A stretch of 64,000 nucleotides of DNA from Boesenbergia rotunda (Eukaryota > Streptophyta > Magnoliopsida > Zingiberales > Zingiberaceae), in the NCBI GenBank assembly GCA_024364735.1, contig JAGFNQ010004749.1:437689-501688 (forward strand), read 5' to 3'. The notes under the pieces are model-generated. The model was not told the origin of the DNA. It ran no database searches and worked only from the letters and a program-made list of their open reading frames with translations. Positions within the stretch are counted from its first letter, which is position 1. Each line of letters opens with the position of its first letter. The translations under genes were made by a program, and so were the position numbers. This document shows, piece after piece, positions 10,707 to 23,210 of the stretch.

Positions 10707-12239
10707 ATGGCCCCTAAGTAAGTGTTTGTGTTTTGATTATTTCATCCGTCACGATTTTTGGGAGCTAACCATGTTATTTTATCTAGTGATGTGTGTGTCA
10801 TTACCGTGATCTTGCCATGACCATTCACCCTACTGATTAAACCTAATCTTTTCAATTTGTATCATGATCTGATTCTTCCCTTGATCAAATCTTATTTCTT
10901 TGATTAAACCTATGTTCATATGATCAATTCCATCTTGTGTTATAATTCTTTCTTATATCATTGATTACATGATCAAACTTCTGTTGATTCACTCCATTTG
11001 ATCCAATCTATTGCCATGATTTATTTCCAACCCTTAGGAAATCTCTTAAAGGCAAAGAGCCAGCTGAGGGCACCTCACAATCCAGAGCTCCCTCATCCTC
11101 TTCAAGACCTCAACCACCCCCTCATACAAGATTTCAAAATGTCCATTACGCACTAGCCTTTGAATATCACACTTTCAAACTCATGCCCTGTCGAACTGTG
11201 GACAGAGCATTCATTTACGAACATTGTCCGTTGGTACGACGAATCATTGAGTTTTATGAACTTCAGTCCATTCTCTTTCTCGAGCTGTCGATCAACTTTG
11301 ATTTAGTCTCCAAGTTCTATGACAACATGGTCAGTGGAGCGGGTTCGGGGTATAGGACCCGAGTCGCCGGTATCAACCTCACTTTTGATTTATCAGCTTT
11401 CACCACCTTCCTTGATTGTCGACGTTCGGATAATGATTTTCCGCTCTATCCTTTTCTTCCGGATCCTCTTCCGGTTCCCTTCGATGGAGTCACTCCTGAC
11501 TCTATCTACGAGTACTTTTTCGGTCATCCCATGCCAGGGGGTCCCGGTGAGTCCGCCGGTGATTTTCCTACATTTGCCGCTCTCCGGCTTTCCCTCGTTG
11601 ATTATGTCTTGTTTAAGATTATCATTAACTGTTTGATACCTACTACCTCGAAGCACTTAGATGAAATTCACTCATTCCACTGTTTGATGCTCTACGGGAT
11701 GCACCAGCAGTTAGACTTTGATATAGTGACTACCATCCATTTCTCCATCATCACCTACAGTCAGATCGACTGTCAAACAGTTTTCATGCCTTTTGGCCAT
11801 ATCATTACCGCTTGGCTGCAGTCGGTTGGTATCGACGTCTCACAGGGCAGCATCGTACCTATGGTTCGGCATGACTGCCGACTTGACCGACGCACGTTGG
11901 CCCAGTCTGGCATTGTTGTCGGACCGCAGGGGCTGAGGTGGAAGGATAGGAGACGTGTGGGGGAGTTACCTAGGGCAGCACATGATCAGGAGCCGCCAGC
12001 TGCTGCTGAGGATTACTATGAGCCGGATCCAGATCTCCGCTGGCAGGTTGCGGAGCTAGAGCGGACGATGCAGCGCGAGTTTCATATTTTCGAGCTCTGG
12101 CGACAGGAGGTCAGCTCTAAGTTTCGGTCCTTCGATCGCCGACTACTCGCTATAGCATCCGATGTTTCTGGGATCCGCTCACAGCAGGAGGCGTGGTACG
12201 CGGAGTGGCACCAGCATACGTTTCCTGGAGCTGCGCCCT
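10707..12239 (+). pseudogene. Accessory gene of element A (putative plant transposon protein family), 5' part
   Basis: The start ATG at 10707 is followed by three codons and two bases, then a GT-AG intron (10718-11037). The second exon joins in frame and runs without stops to 12239, about 400 residues. It begins with a Lys/Ser/Pro-rich tail, then a domain with RRIIEFYELQS, KFYDNMVSG, VAGINLTFD, FHCLMLYGMHQQLDFD and PFGHIITAWLQS. The last 90 residues look coiled-coil (WQVAELERTMQREFHIFELW). From memory this resembles the family Pfam calls putative plant transposon protein; its biochemical role is unknown. Position downstream of pol matches env-like genes of Sireviruses, but I see no signal peptide or membrane segment. 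Athila-1 cuts it at 12240; its last codons are at 22884-22962. A homologue is at 50523-51801 on the minus strand. Confidence 0.8.
10718..11037 (+). other. Intron of accessory gene A
   Basis: 320-bp intron with donor AA|GTAAGTG and acceptor CCAACCCTTAG|G, T-rich throughout. It interrupts codon 4 after its second base (phase 2). Joining the exons keeps the frame open into the long second exon, which otherwise has no good start near its 5' end. Confidence 0.8.
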
Positions 12240-14539
12240 TGATAAATACTATTTTATTGATTATTTGAGCTGCTAAAATCCATGTTTGATCTATGTTTTT
12301 ATTGTCAAAATTGTGAAATTGCCTTAGGTTTTAGAACTTACCTTTATTTTGGACTTAATTGCAAATATGCAAATTTTTGGATTATTTTGGCCACTAAATT
12401 CTTGATCTATTTTTGTAGGCATCAAGGTTCAAGGATCTAGGGCATATTGAGTCAAACTCGAGTCGGAAGTGACCCGGATCAGATTATCAAGATTACGATT
12501 AAATCTGGGCCGTTCGATTCGAAAGCGGCTAGATCTGAGCCATCCGGGATGATCTGAAGCCATCCGAGCTAGGGCTAGGGTTGATCAAGTACCCTGATCA
12601 AGATCTGAAGGTTTCATCACAATCAAAGCTCAATCAACCGTTGGATCAAGCTTGGAGGGCTCTAGAGCGTCCAATCACAGATAGAGTTGATCTGGACCAT
12701 CCGTTGCATATCTGGAGGATCCGAGCTACCACGAGGCAGATCCTGACCCCATATCATCATCATCAAAGTTTGGCTCAAATCAGACCAAGATCAGCCGTTG
12801 GATTGAAGTAGATCGATCGCAGCCGTCCATTGGTTAATACTTAAGGAAAAATCACGCAGCTTCTTCCCCCATCGCGTCTTCGCCGCAACTCTCGAGTTCT
12901 TCATTTTCTTCATCGTTTTCTTCCATTTTTCATCCAATTGAAGGCGCGGTCACTCAATCCATCATCAGAGCAAGGGCTAGGTCAGTGAAGGGAATCTCAG
13001 TGAAATCTCAGATTGGATTTCTGCTCAATAGTGAAGCTGCGTGAGGTTTCAGCAGATTCACTACTCGAATTCATCAAGCTCAGCTGTGCTCCGTTTCCAT
13101 TGCATCCGAGCTGACCAGAGGGGTTCCCTGGAAGGTCTCGGTCACTCCCAAATCCAAATCGCAAGCCACCACAGCAAGATTGATGAGTTCGGAAGCTAAA
13201 TTTCAGTTTGAGCATGGATTTGATCTGTTTCAGTAGCAGAGACGTATCTTCACTGATTTGTTGAGCTTGCGGGTCCGAAGTTCACTCTTGATTGACGACC
13301 AAGAAGTTCTTGAGATGAGGAGGGGTTGAGGAGTAGCTTAGGCCCTTAATTTTCATGTTTTGTAGCTTAATTTTCAATTGTTGCACTGTTCTGTTCTGAA
13401 TTTCTGTTTAGTTACTGAATATTTCGATTTTTAAGTTGTTAGCCATAAGTTAGCTTCAATTCTGCAAGTAAAGTAATTTAGGAAGTTGTTTAGTGAATGA
13501 ATAGCTCAAATTTCAGTTTAGTTCTTGTTCAAATTGCTGCGTGCCAATCCAATGGTTGCGTGCCAAGTTTAGTTTAGTTTTCTTTTATTTCTTTCGGTTT
13601 CTGAATTTGCCTCAGCTTTCTTGTTCTTAGTTGGTAATCTTTGCTCTAGTATAGATAGATAGTGTGTTTAGTTAAAATAACACTCAATTTAAGCTAGGTT
13701 GCAATTCCATTCCTTGCGTGCCACTTTCATTTCTTGCATTTTATTTCTGCCAAACCAAATTCTGTTCTGAATTTTTCCAGCTGCTGTTGGAGAATTTTTG
13801 TTAGGTAAACACTAGACAATTTGGCTTAGTTCATCTGGTTTTTCGATCAGTGTATCAAGCTGAGTTTGTTTGTGTTTTGAGCCCAAACCTTGTGCTGAAA
13901 TTCTGAAAATCAAGTTCCAATTTCTGCACTTCCCATTTCCGAATTCTATTTCTCTTCTTAAGTCTGATTTCAGTTTCAATTCTCAGTTGTGTGCCACATG
14001 ATTTGGATCCATTTGAATCTGAATTTAACTTGTCATTTGTGGCTTACAAAATTGTTGTTAGTTGAGTTAACATGTGTAGCTTGCTTAGTTTCCGAAAAGC
14101 ATAAATAGCAATTGCTTTAAGCTGGATTTGTTTCCGAAAACTTCCATTACACCATCTATTTCTTCGCATCAGAATTTATTGTGCATTTGAATTTAGGCTT
14201 GCTTTTCCAAATTTTAGTCAAAGCCTATAGCTTGATTCGGTTTCATTGATTGAAGTATCATTTGCCATCACTTGTTTGGTTATTAGCTAAGTTTAATTCT
14301 TTCCATTACATTTTCACTTTTATTTAAAACCCAAAACCCAATTTACTTATTCGAAACCCAAAACATAAACAACACCTAAACCAAGTGCGAATCAAATTAT
14401 ATCAACTAGTCCCCGAGAAAAATACGACCTGTGGCCCCTATATTACATTTTCATACTTTTGATTGTAAAAGGGTTTCCAGTTATTCATTCTTATCTAAAT
14501 TTGAGGCCCACATTCGTGACACATAGTTTGGGCCTATCA
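12240..14539 (+). repeat. Athila-1 5' LTR
   Basis: 2300-bp LTR beginning TGATAAATACTATTTTATTG and ending TTTGGGCCTATCA, very similar to 20605-22883 and more distantly to the Athila-2 LTRs. Short frames at 12581 and 12997 recur in the other LTR only because it is a repeat. Confidence 0.92.
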
Positions 14540-14545
14540 AATTTT

Positions 14546-14563
14546 TGGCGCCGTTGCCGGGGA
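14546..14563 (+). promoter_or_regulatory. Athila-1 primer-binding site (Asp tRNA type)
   Basis: TGGCGCCGTTGCCGGGGA lies six bases after the 5' LTR. This PBS is known from Athila-type elements and pairs with Asp tRNA. Confidence 0.9.
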
Positions 14564-14699
14564 ACTGTTAGTTGACTTGTTTGATTTTTGCTTGTGCATT
14601 TATTTCATATCATTCTTGACTTACTTTTGTGCTTATTGCTATATCTTTGGATTTGATTTTATCTGTTTATCTACTTTTACTGCGATTTATTTTGTTTTT

Positions 14700-17600
14700 A
14701 TGACCAGGTCTTTAGGTGCTGAATTAGAAGATTTCGATCCTGAGATTGAGAGGACTTTCAGAGTCAGGAGGAGCCAGGCCATTCTTTCTGAGACTACAGA
14801 TATCCCTCCTATTCAGACCATCTCCACTCACTCAGGCATTGACATGGCAGACCACCAGAGAACCATGAAGGAGCTCGCAGCACCGGATGCTGCATTTCAG
14901 TACTCCAGCATAGCTTATCCAGAGCTGGGGGAAAGTTTTGAGTTAAGATCTGGACTTATTAATTTGTTGCCAAAGTTTCAGGGTTTATCTGTGGAGGATC
15001 CAAACAGACACTTGCACGAATTCCATGTGGTGTGCTCTACTATGAAGCCTCAGGGCATTTCTGAAGAAGACATCAAGCTGAGAGCTTTCCCCTTCACATT
15101 GACAGGAGCAGCCAAAGACTGGTTCTATTATCTGCCTACAGGACATGTGTCTAGTTGGATCGCTATGAAGAAGTCATTTTTGGAGAAGTATTTCCCAGCT
15201 TCCCGCACAGCTATAATCAGAAAAAGTATCTGTGGGATTCAGCAAGTAGTGGGTGAAACACTATATGATTACTGGGAAAGATTTAACAAGTTGTGTTCGA
15301 GTTGCCCCCAACATCAAATCAGTGAGCAATTATTGATTCAATATTTTTATGAGGGACTGCTGCAGATGGATAGAGTCCTGATAGATGCTGCAGCCGGAGG
15401 GGCCCTAGTGAACAAGTCACCAATGCAAGCTAGGGAGTTAATTTCTAATATGGCTGAGAATTCCCAACAATTTGGAGGTAGAGCCTTGACTACCAAAGGA
15501 GTGGGTGAAATTCAGGGAGTTCCTACTGATCAGAAGGAGATTAAGAATGCATTGATGGAGCTCACCTCAGCTTTTAAGCAAATGGAATTAAAAATGGAAA
15601 GACTTAGTTCGACTCCTTCGGTACCTCCACCCTCTAGTCAAGTGATAAGTGTGTGTAGCATTTGCTCTAGCCTAGAGCACACCTCAGATTCGTGCCCCAC
15701 TCTCCATCAGGACGAGACAGTAGCTGCATTAGTGAGAGGACAATTTCCAGCAAGAAACAATCCATATTCCTCTACCTATAACCCCGGTTGGAGGAATCAT
15801 CCTAACTTGAGGTATGAGAATGCTTTCTGCCAACAAGAGCCTCAAACTCAGTCCTCACAGCAGCCTCAATCGAACTTCCAGCAGTCACAGCAAACTCAGA
15901 TCAATCAGCAACAATTTCAGCCATCAAATCCAAGTTTTCAGCCCCCGTTTCAGCCTAATTCTCAAAATTTTCAGCAACAATTCCAGGCATTTGAACCTCA
16001 ATTCCAGCAACCTTATCAAGGGCAGCAAGGCTTTCAGTCATTCCCAGCTTTCCAAGCTCCAAATCAACCAATTTTTCAGCCATCACAGCCCATGAATCAG
16101 CATTTTCAGCCCTACGGTCAAGGGTTTCAAAATCAGAGTTTTCAGCCCTCACCACCTAATTTTCCACCTCAAAATCAGAACTTTCATCCCTACAACTCCC
16201 AGCAAGGTTTTCAAGCATCTCAGCAATTTAATCAGCCCTCTTATCAGCCCCAAAATTTAAGTTTTCAAGGAATACAGCAAGCTCAAAACTTTCAGCCTAC
16301 TTCATCCTTTCAAAATCAATCAAGGAGCTTCGCTAACCAAGGAAGTTATGGGAATTCAAGTGGAGGAAATGTACCCCAACAGAGGGTTGAGGAAATGTTT
16401 CAACAAATGATGCAACAACAACAAGCTTGGCAACAACAACAACAACAAGTTTTACAACAACACCAACAAAACGTTGAGAGGCAAATGGGTCAATTGGCTA
16501 GCGGGATCAATCACAATCAAGCTCAAGGATCAAGTCAACTACCTTCCCAAACTGTTCCTAATCCTAAAGGAAATGTGAGTGCTATATATTTGAGGAGTGG
16601 GAAGGTCACCTCATCTCCAAAGAGTCCAAGAGCAGAATTTTCAGGAAACCGGACAGCAACTCCAATTCCGGCCCAAAACAGCAATGAAATGAGTTCAAAT
16701 TCAGCTGATTCCACCCCTAGCCCGCTCCCAACTCAGTTCTCGAGCAACCCTCCAAATTTGGTGGCAAACGGGGAAGAAAACAGTGCCGAGGCTGATTTTA
16801 CAGCAGCCACTTCACAGGGGACAGCACAGCAGAATTCAGCATCTACATCTCCACCTCCGGCCAAAATTGATGATTTTAGGGTTCCTTTACCCTTTCCACA
16901 GCAAAGAACACATGCCAAAAGACAAGGGGAGAAGGAGAAGGCTAAGGAATTTAATGAACTAGTGGAGCTTTTCAGCAAGGTGGAGATCAATATACCTTTG
17001 TTGACTATGATCAAACAAATTCCAAAATATGCTAAGTTTTTGAAGGATCTTTGTGTTAACAAGAGAAAGCTTAAGGAAAATGAATTGGTCAGCTTTGGGA
17101 AAAATGTTTCATCGCTCATTCATGCCCTACCTCAGAAATGTGAAGACCCTGGGATGTTTACTGTTTCTTGTGAGATAGGGAGCACTACATTCCATGATGC
17201 TATGCTTGATTTAGGAGCTTCCATCAATGTGATGCCGAGGTTAGTTTTTTAGATGTTGGGCATAGGCCCTTTACAGCCTACTGGCGTGGTGATACAGCTA
17301 GCAGACAGGAGCCAGACACGCCCAGCAGGTATGATTGAAGATGTCTTGGTGAAGGTAAAGGAGCTGATATTTCCTGCTGATTTCTATATTTTGGATATGG
17401 AGGGAGATTACTTGGCATACCGTTCTCCACTTATATTGGGCAGACCGTTTCTGAAGACGGCCAGAACAAAAATCGATGTATATGCCGGTACACTTTCTAT
17501 GGAGATTGGAGATACGGTTATTCAGTTTAGCCTCTTCGATGCTATGAAGCAACCGAGAGAGGATCACTCCATCAGGAGCATGGATATTATTGAGAAGCTG

Positions 17601-18287
17601 GAACAGACAGAGATAGAGGCTGAGGGATTTCTAGAGGATTTTTCTAGAGAAGCTATTCATTCAGAGGAGGCTGAGAGAGTATTTACTGCTGAGACTGAGG
17701 AATTTTCAGAAGACATTTCAGACACATTTACAGCTGGAGAGATTATTCTAGGTGTAGGGGATTGCACAGAGCCCCAAGGATCACCTATTTCTGTTGAGAT
17801 TCAAAGTGTAGGGGATTGCACAGAGCCCCAAGGATCACTTATACCAGTTGAGCACCTACTAGAACTTGAACCTGATACGGACTCTATACTTGACCAGGAG
17901 GGAGCTATGGACACATCTATCATTATGGGACCTCCAGGGTCCAGAAGACTGCTGGAGTGGGAGCTTCATTTGAACAGACTGAAACCTCCTGAAATGTGTC
18001 CCAAAAAGAATAAAGAGGGAGTAGATTTTACTTTAATTCAAAACACTCTACCTCTTACATGGGTCTTGTATTTAAATAATCTTCATCCACCTGCACAGGT
18101 TGCAATTAAGTCCAAGTGTGGGGGAGCGATGCACAGTGAAGTTGAACAAAGGGAACAAGCTCTTTCGCACACCCAGACTCCTCCACTACCACGGTGGAGG
18201 CTTTTTCTTGACAGACTCCGACAGCCAGAAATAAAAGGGAGTTTGATTTTTGTTGCCTTTTCCTTTATTGCATGTTTTCACTCTTAA
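14700..18287 (+). pseudogene. Athila-1 gag-protease with one premature stop
   Basis: The start is at ATG 14700 (MTRSLGAELEDF), shared with Athila-2. The gag core contains RAFPFTLTGAAKDWFYYLP; a CCHC knuckle (C-x2-C-x4-H-x4-C, 15654-15695) follows. Then comes a long Gln/Phe/Pro-rich tract of FQP and QQ repeats (15830-16490). The protease has the Athila-type MLDLGASINVMPR with Asp near residue 837. A TAG at 17250-17252 replaces a Gln codon of Athila-2; the frame then stays open for 344 residues. After a duplicated VGDCTEPQGS segment the C-terminus is unlike Athila-2 and carries three W-x-L-x-L-N/D-x-L units. No RT follows. Confidence 0.9.
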
Positions 18288-20604
18288 AAATTGAGTTCTT
18301 ATTAATAAATAAGTGAGTAGAGTAACATGACATGAATAAAATCATTGTAAATACCATGTTTCGTGTTTTAGCACTTTTTCTTGCATGATTAGGAATAAAT
18401 GTATCCCTCTAGGTTTTCTTATTGTCATTTTAGAGTTTTTTGAAAATAAATTAAATTTGGTTGTCAAAACTTAGGGTGTGAGCTCATGGATGAAATCTTG
18501 GATGCTTGAGTATGATTTCGCTTTAGATTCTTAATTGAGGATTTGAGATGGATTATTTTTACCTAGTGAGATTAGCCTTATTTTGTGACACACATATGTT
18601 ATTATATTCTAGAACTTGCTTAGGTTCTTTCAAAATCATATTTCAATGGTTGGATCACATCTATAGGGACTAATCATTTTGTTTACCTTTCTAATTCAAT
18701 TTTGGCAAAAATCATGTCTATTCTATTTACCTTTCCTTATTGTTAATCTTAACCCTAATTTTTCTATGGACTTGTTTGATTGGGATGTTTTCTTGATACT
18801 ATTTTGCCCGAGACGGACAAAAATTTAAGTGTGGGGGAGTGATTGGTGATTTGGAATGAATATTTCATCAAGGATGCACTTCATGTCAAAAAGAAATAAA
18901 TTTTTGCCAAGTTGAATGCTAAAAAGTGCCAAGTGAGTTGAATTTGAATTTCGAAATAGAGCAAGAGGATGGAAGCAAGTGGAGAGTCTAGAGTCTTGAT
19001 TATAATTTGGAGATCCAAGCCATGTTGGTGCCAAGGATTCGGCTAAAGAAAGCAATTAGAGTTTGAGACTTTTCCTTACATGTTGAAGACCCAAGTGGCA
19101 CGCAACCCTTTAAATGAAGAAAATTTTGTGCCAAGGACTAAATAGCACGCAAATGCAGTTATGTAAAGAAAATTCAGTAGCTCTGAAGACTGAACAAAGC
19201 TGAAAGATCTGAATTGAAGCCAGGTAGAGCTGTAATCTGTCGAGACTTGAATTTGAAGAAGCTGAAAATTATCTGAATGGAAGCTGTTAAGTCTGAAATG
19301 AAGCTGAGAAGAGCTGAGAAGCAAGGAATTCTGAGCAAAACAGCAAGGAGAGCTGTTGTGGGCAGAGGTCACAAGGAGGTGCCTGCATTCCTTTTTGATG
19401 CTACTGCTGTCAAGAAATCAAATTAGTGTATGGAGCTGAAACTTGAAACAAAACAATTCAGAAATGGCAGCAGAATGCAGAAATTCGAAACTTGAAGAAA
19501 GTAGAGGATGCAAGGGCTGAACTTGGTGTTCCTAGGTTATGAATTAGTGAACTCAGCATTGATTGCATCAAATGCTGATCAAAACAAATGAAATGCTGCT
19601 GCGTGGATGTTCTATTCAGAATAGAGAAAGAAAATTGGATGCAAGGGAAGCTGCAAATGCTGAAAATTTATGAAGAGCTGTTGTGGAATCTGCAAGAAGA
19701 AGACAAGAAAATTCAGATTGGTGTTGTTCCATACAAGAAGTTTTGCCCAAAACTTGTATCAATTTGAAATTGAATTAGATTTTTCAAGGCCAGGAATCAA
19801 GGCAATAAGTATGTAAATATATTAAAGAGTGATGATTGCATTCAATGATGATCAGAACGAAGGAAATGCAGTGAAGCTGGACAAAATTTTTGAAGCCGTA
19901 AAAGAAATTGCAGGAACTTATGTATCTGAACTCATTTCTGCAACTGTACTTAGCTAGGAAGATTAGTAACAACCTGCTAGGATCCTAATGGCAGCTGAAA
20001 ATAATCTGAATGGAGTCTGAACGTAGCTGTAACAATTCAGAAACATTGTAAGAAATTCTGGAATTCAGCTGTGCAGGAATTGAAATTAAATGCAGGGTTT
20101 GCTAACAATTGAAGAAATCTGAGTTGTATTTGTTGCGGCCGAGTGGTGCATCTGGGAGAGACTAAATGATACAAGAAAAATCTGTGCTGGAATGGAATGG
20201 TTGCAGCAGAAACAATATGAATTGCAGCTGTATAATCTGACCAAAAGCTGAGTGAAGCTTGTGAGCTGACCAAAAGCTGAGAAGCAATTCTGAAACAGCC
20301 CCAAATCTTTTGAGGAGCTATGAATCATGATATTAAGTGTAAAATGAATCTGAAGTTGACGGTGCACATTCAATTTCGGATCTAGAAGATAGAGGTGGAG
20401 CAGAATTGAAAAGAAGTTGCTGAAATTGAACTTTTTGGGCAGAATTTTCGAGTGGACTGCATCTGTCGTTCTTGAAGCTCACGGCAAGGCTGAGTTGAAG
20501 TTGACTCTGATCAGAATTCAAGAACATAGTGACTGAACCAGCAGCTGGTCTAAAGAAAAATCAGAAAAGAAAGAAAGAAGAGAGAAACAAGATGGCACAC
20601 AACT
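18288..20604 (+). other. Athila-1 3' non-coding region
   Basis: 2.3 kb without a gene where pol would be expected. The first 550 bp match 39060-39660 of Athila-2, including an internal copy of the polypurine tract, AAGTGTGGGGGAG, at 18827-18839. From about 19050 on, the plus strand is rich in loosely repeated GCTGAA, TCTGAA and AATTGAAG words. The true PPT at the LTR edge is missing, apparently removed by a deletion that also took the first bases of the 3' LTR. Confidence 0.75.
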
Positions 20605-22883
20605 TGAGTTTTGGCTGCTAAAATCCATGTTTGATCTATGTTTTTATTGTCAAAATTGTGAAATTGCCTTAGGTTTTAGAACTTACCTTTATTTTGGACT
20701 TAATTGCAAATATGCAAATTTTTGGATTATTTTGGCCACTAAATTCTTGATCTATTTTTTAGGCATCAAGGTTCAAGGATCTAGGGCATATTGGGTCATA
20801 CTCGAGTCGGAAGTGACCCGGATCAGATTATCAAGATTACGATTAAATCTGGGCCGTTCGATTCGAAAACGGCTAGATCTAAGCCATCCGGGATGATCTG
20901 AAGCCATCCGAGCTAGGGCTAGGGTTGATCAAGTACTCTGATCAAGATCTGAAGGTTTCATCACAATCAGAGCTCAATCAACCGTTGGATCAAGCTTGGA
21001 GGGCTCTAGAGCGTCCAATCACAGATAGAGTTGATCTGGACCATCCGTTGCATATCTGGAGGATCCGAGCTACCACGAGGCAGATCCTGACCCCAGATCA
21101 TCATCATCAAAGTTTGGCTCAAATCAGATCAAGATCAGCCGTTGGATTGAAGTAGATCGATCGCAGCCGTCCATTGGTTAATACTTAAGGAAAAATCACG
21201 CAGCTTCTTCCCCCATCGCGTCTTCGCCGCAACTCTCGAGTTCTTCATTTTCTTCATCGTTTTCTTCCATTTTTCATCCAATTGAAGGCGCGGTCACTCA
21301 ATCCATCATCAGAGCAAGGGCTAGGTCAGTGAAGGGAATCTCAGTGAAATCTCAGATTGGATTTCTGCTCAATAGTGAAGCTGCGTGAGGTTTCAGCAGA
21401 TTCACTACTCGAATTCATCAAGCTCAGCTGTGCTCCGTTTCCATTGCATCCGAGCTGACCAGAGGGGTTCCCTGGAAGGTCTCGGTCACTCCCAAATCCA
21501 AATCGCAAGCCACCACAGCAAGATTGATGAGTTCGGAAGCTAAATTTCAGTTTGAGCATGGATTTGATCTGTTTCAGTAGCAGAGACGTATCTTCACTGA
21601 TTTGTTGAGCTTGCGGGTCCGAAGTTCACTCTTGATTGACGACCAAGGAGTTCTTGAGATGAGGAGGGGTTGAGGAGTAGCTTAGGCCCTTAATTTTCAT
21701 GTTTTGTAGCTTAATTTTCAATTGTTGCACTGTTCTGTTCTGAATTTCTGTTTAGTTACTGAATATTTCAATTTTTAAGTTGTTAGCCATAAGTTAGCTT
21801 CAATTCTGCAAGTAGAGTAATTTAGGAACTTGTTTAGTGAATGAATAGCTCAAATTTTAGTTTAGTTCTTGTTCAAATTGCTGCGTGCCAATCCAATGGT
21901 TGCGTGCCAAGTTTAGTTTAGTTTTCTTTTATTTCTTTCGGTTTCTGAATTTGCCTCAGCTTTCTTGTTCTTAGTTGGTAATCTTTGCTCTAGTATAGAT
22001 AGATAGTGTGTTTAGTTAAAATAACACTCAATTTAAGCTAGGTTGCAATTCCATTCCTTGCGTGCCACTTTCATTTCTTGCATTTTATTTCTGCCAAACC
22101 AAATTCTGTTCTGAATTTTTCCAGCTGCTATTGGAGAATTTTTGTTAGGTAAACACTAGACATTTTGGCTTAGTTCATCTGGTTTTTCGATCAGTGTATC
22201 AAGCTGAGTTTGTTTGTGTTTTGAGCCCAAACCTTGTGCTGAAATTCTAAAAATCAAGTTCCAATTTCTGCACTTCCCATTTCCGAATTCTATTTCTCTT
22301 CTTAAGTCTGATTTCAGTTTCAATTCTCAGTTGTGTGCCACATGATTTGGATCCATTTGAATCTGAATTTAACTTGTCATTTGTGGCTTACAAAATTGTT
22401 GTTAGTTGAGTTAACATGTGTAGCTTGCTTAGTTTCCGAAAAGCATAAATAGCAATTGCTTTAAGCTGGATTTGTTTCCGAAAACTTCCATTACACCATC
22501 TATTTCTTCGCATCAGAATTTATTGTGCATTTGAATTTAGGCTTGCTTTTCCAAATTTTAGTCAAAGCCTATAGCTTGATTCGGTTTCATTGATTGAAGT
22601 ATCATTTGCCATCACTTGTTTGGTTATTAGCTAAGTTTAATTCTTTCCATTACATTTTCACTTTTATTTAAAACCCAAAACCCAATTTACTTATTCGAAA
22701 CCCAAAACATAAACAACACCTAAACCAAGTGCGAATCAAATTATATCAACTAGTCCCCGAGAAAAATACGACCTGTGGCCCCTATATTACATTTTCATAC
22801 TTTTGATTGTAAAAGGGTTTCCAGTTATTCATTCTTATCTAAATTTGAGACTCACATTCGTGACACATAGTTTGGGCCTATCA
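20605..22883 (+). repeat. Athila-1 3' LTR (5' edge damaged)
   Basis: 2279-bp copy of 12240-14539. It starts TGAGTTTTGGCTGCT instead of the intact TGATAAATAC..GCTGCT, so about 20 bases of the LTR edge and the adjacent PPT have gone. It ends at CTATCA and is followed by the target duplication GCCTT. Confidence 0.88.
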
Positions 22884-22962
22884 GCCTTCCAGCAGCACTG
22901 CACCAGGGGATTTCATATATATTGATGATACATCTGACGATGACCCTGCTGAGGATTCATGA
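22884..22962 (+). pseudogene. Accessory gene of element A, 3' end
   Basis: The last codons of the accessory gene broken at 12239: after the target duplication, a Ser/Thr-rich tail and acidic end (DDTSDDDPAEDS) terminate at TGA 22960-22962. The acidic tail resembles the acidic region of the homologue in element C. Confidence 0.75.
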
Positions 22963-23209
22963 TGTTGACTGTTATGATTTGTGTTACATTTGACTGTTAT
23001 GCCTTGTGCTATGTTTGATTATGCTGTGATGCTGTATGACGCATCTCACATTATGACTATTTTCATGTAAAACTTGCTATTCCATGTTTATTTCTAGTTC
23101 CTGTTTTATTGTTATTCCATGTTCATATGATACATATGATTGTTTTGTCATGCTTGATATTTATCATATGTTTTTCAAAATTAAATCAAATCTTATGTTG
23201 TTTTGGGAA
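22963..23209 (+). other. Non-coding sequence after accessory gene A
   Basis: T-rich DNA with repeated TGTTATG and CATATGAT words and no gene. It ends at the N at 23210, so A's own PPT and 3' LTR are not seen here. Confidence 0.5.
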
Positions 23210-23210
23210 N
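23210..23210. other. Single N: assembly joint
   Basis: One ambiguous base separates A's 3' region from the middle of an Athila-2 LTR. The missing first 269 bp or so of that LTR show that this is a gap or scaffold joint, not a point ambiguity. Confidence 0.85.

Larger units (their letters stand above)
12240..22883 (+). mobile_element. Athila-1, non-autonomous Athila-type gypsy element
   Basis: A 10.6-kb element with 2.3-kb LTRs (TGATAAAT..CTATCA), a TGGCGCCGTTGCCGGGGA PBS, gag and protease, but no reverse transcriptase or integrase. It is inserted in the accessory gene of A, with GCCCT (12235-12239) and GCCTT (22884-22888) as a 5-bp duplication with one difference. Past the protease the sequence departs from Athila-2, so it would have needed pol enzymes from a relative. 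Confidence 0.92.

Noticed and set aside
12581..13215. Small conserved frames, found again at 20925-21559
   Set aside because: Copies inside the two LTRs of Athila-1; conservation reflects LTR duplication.
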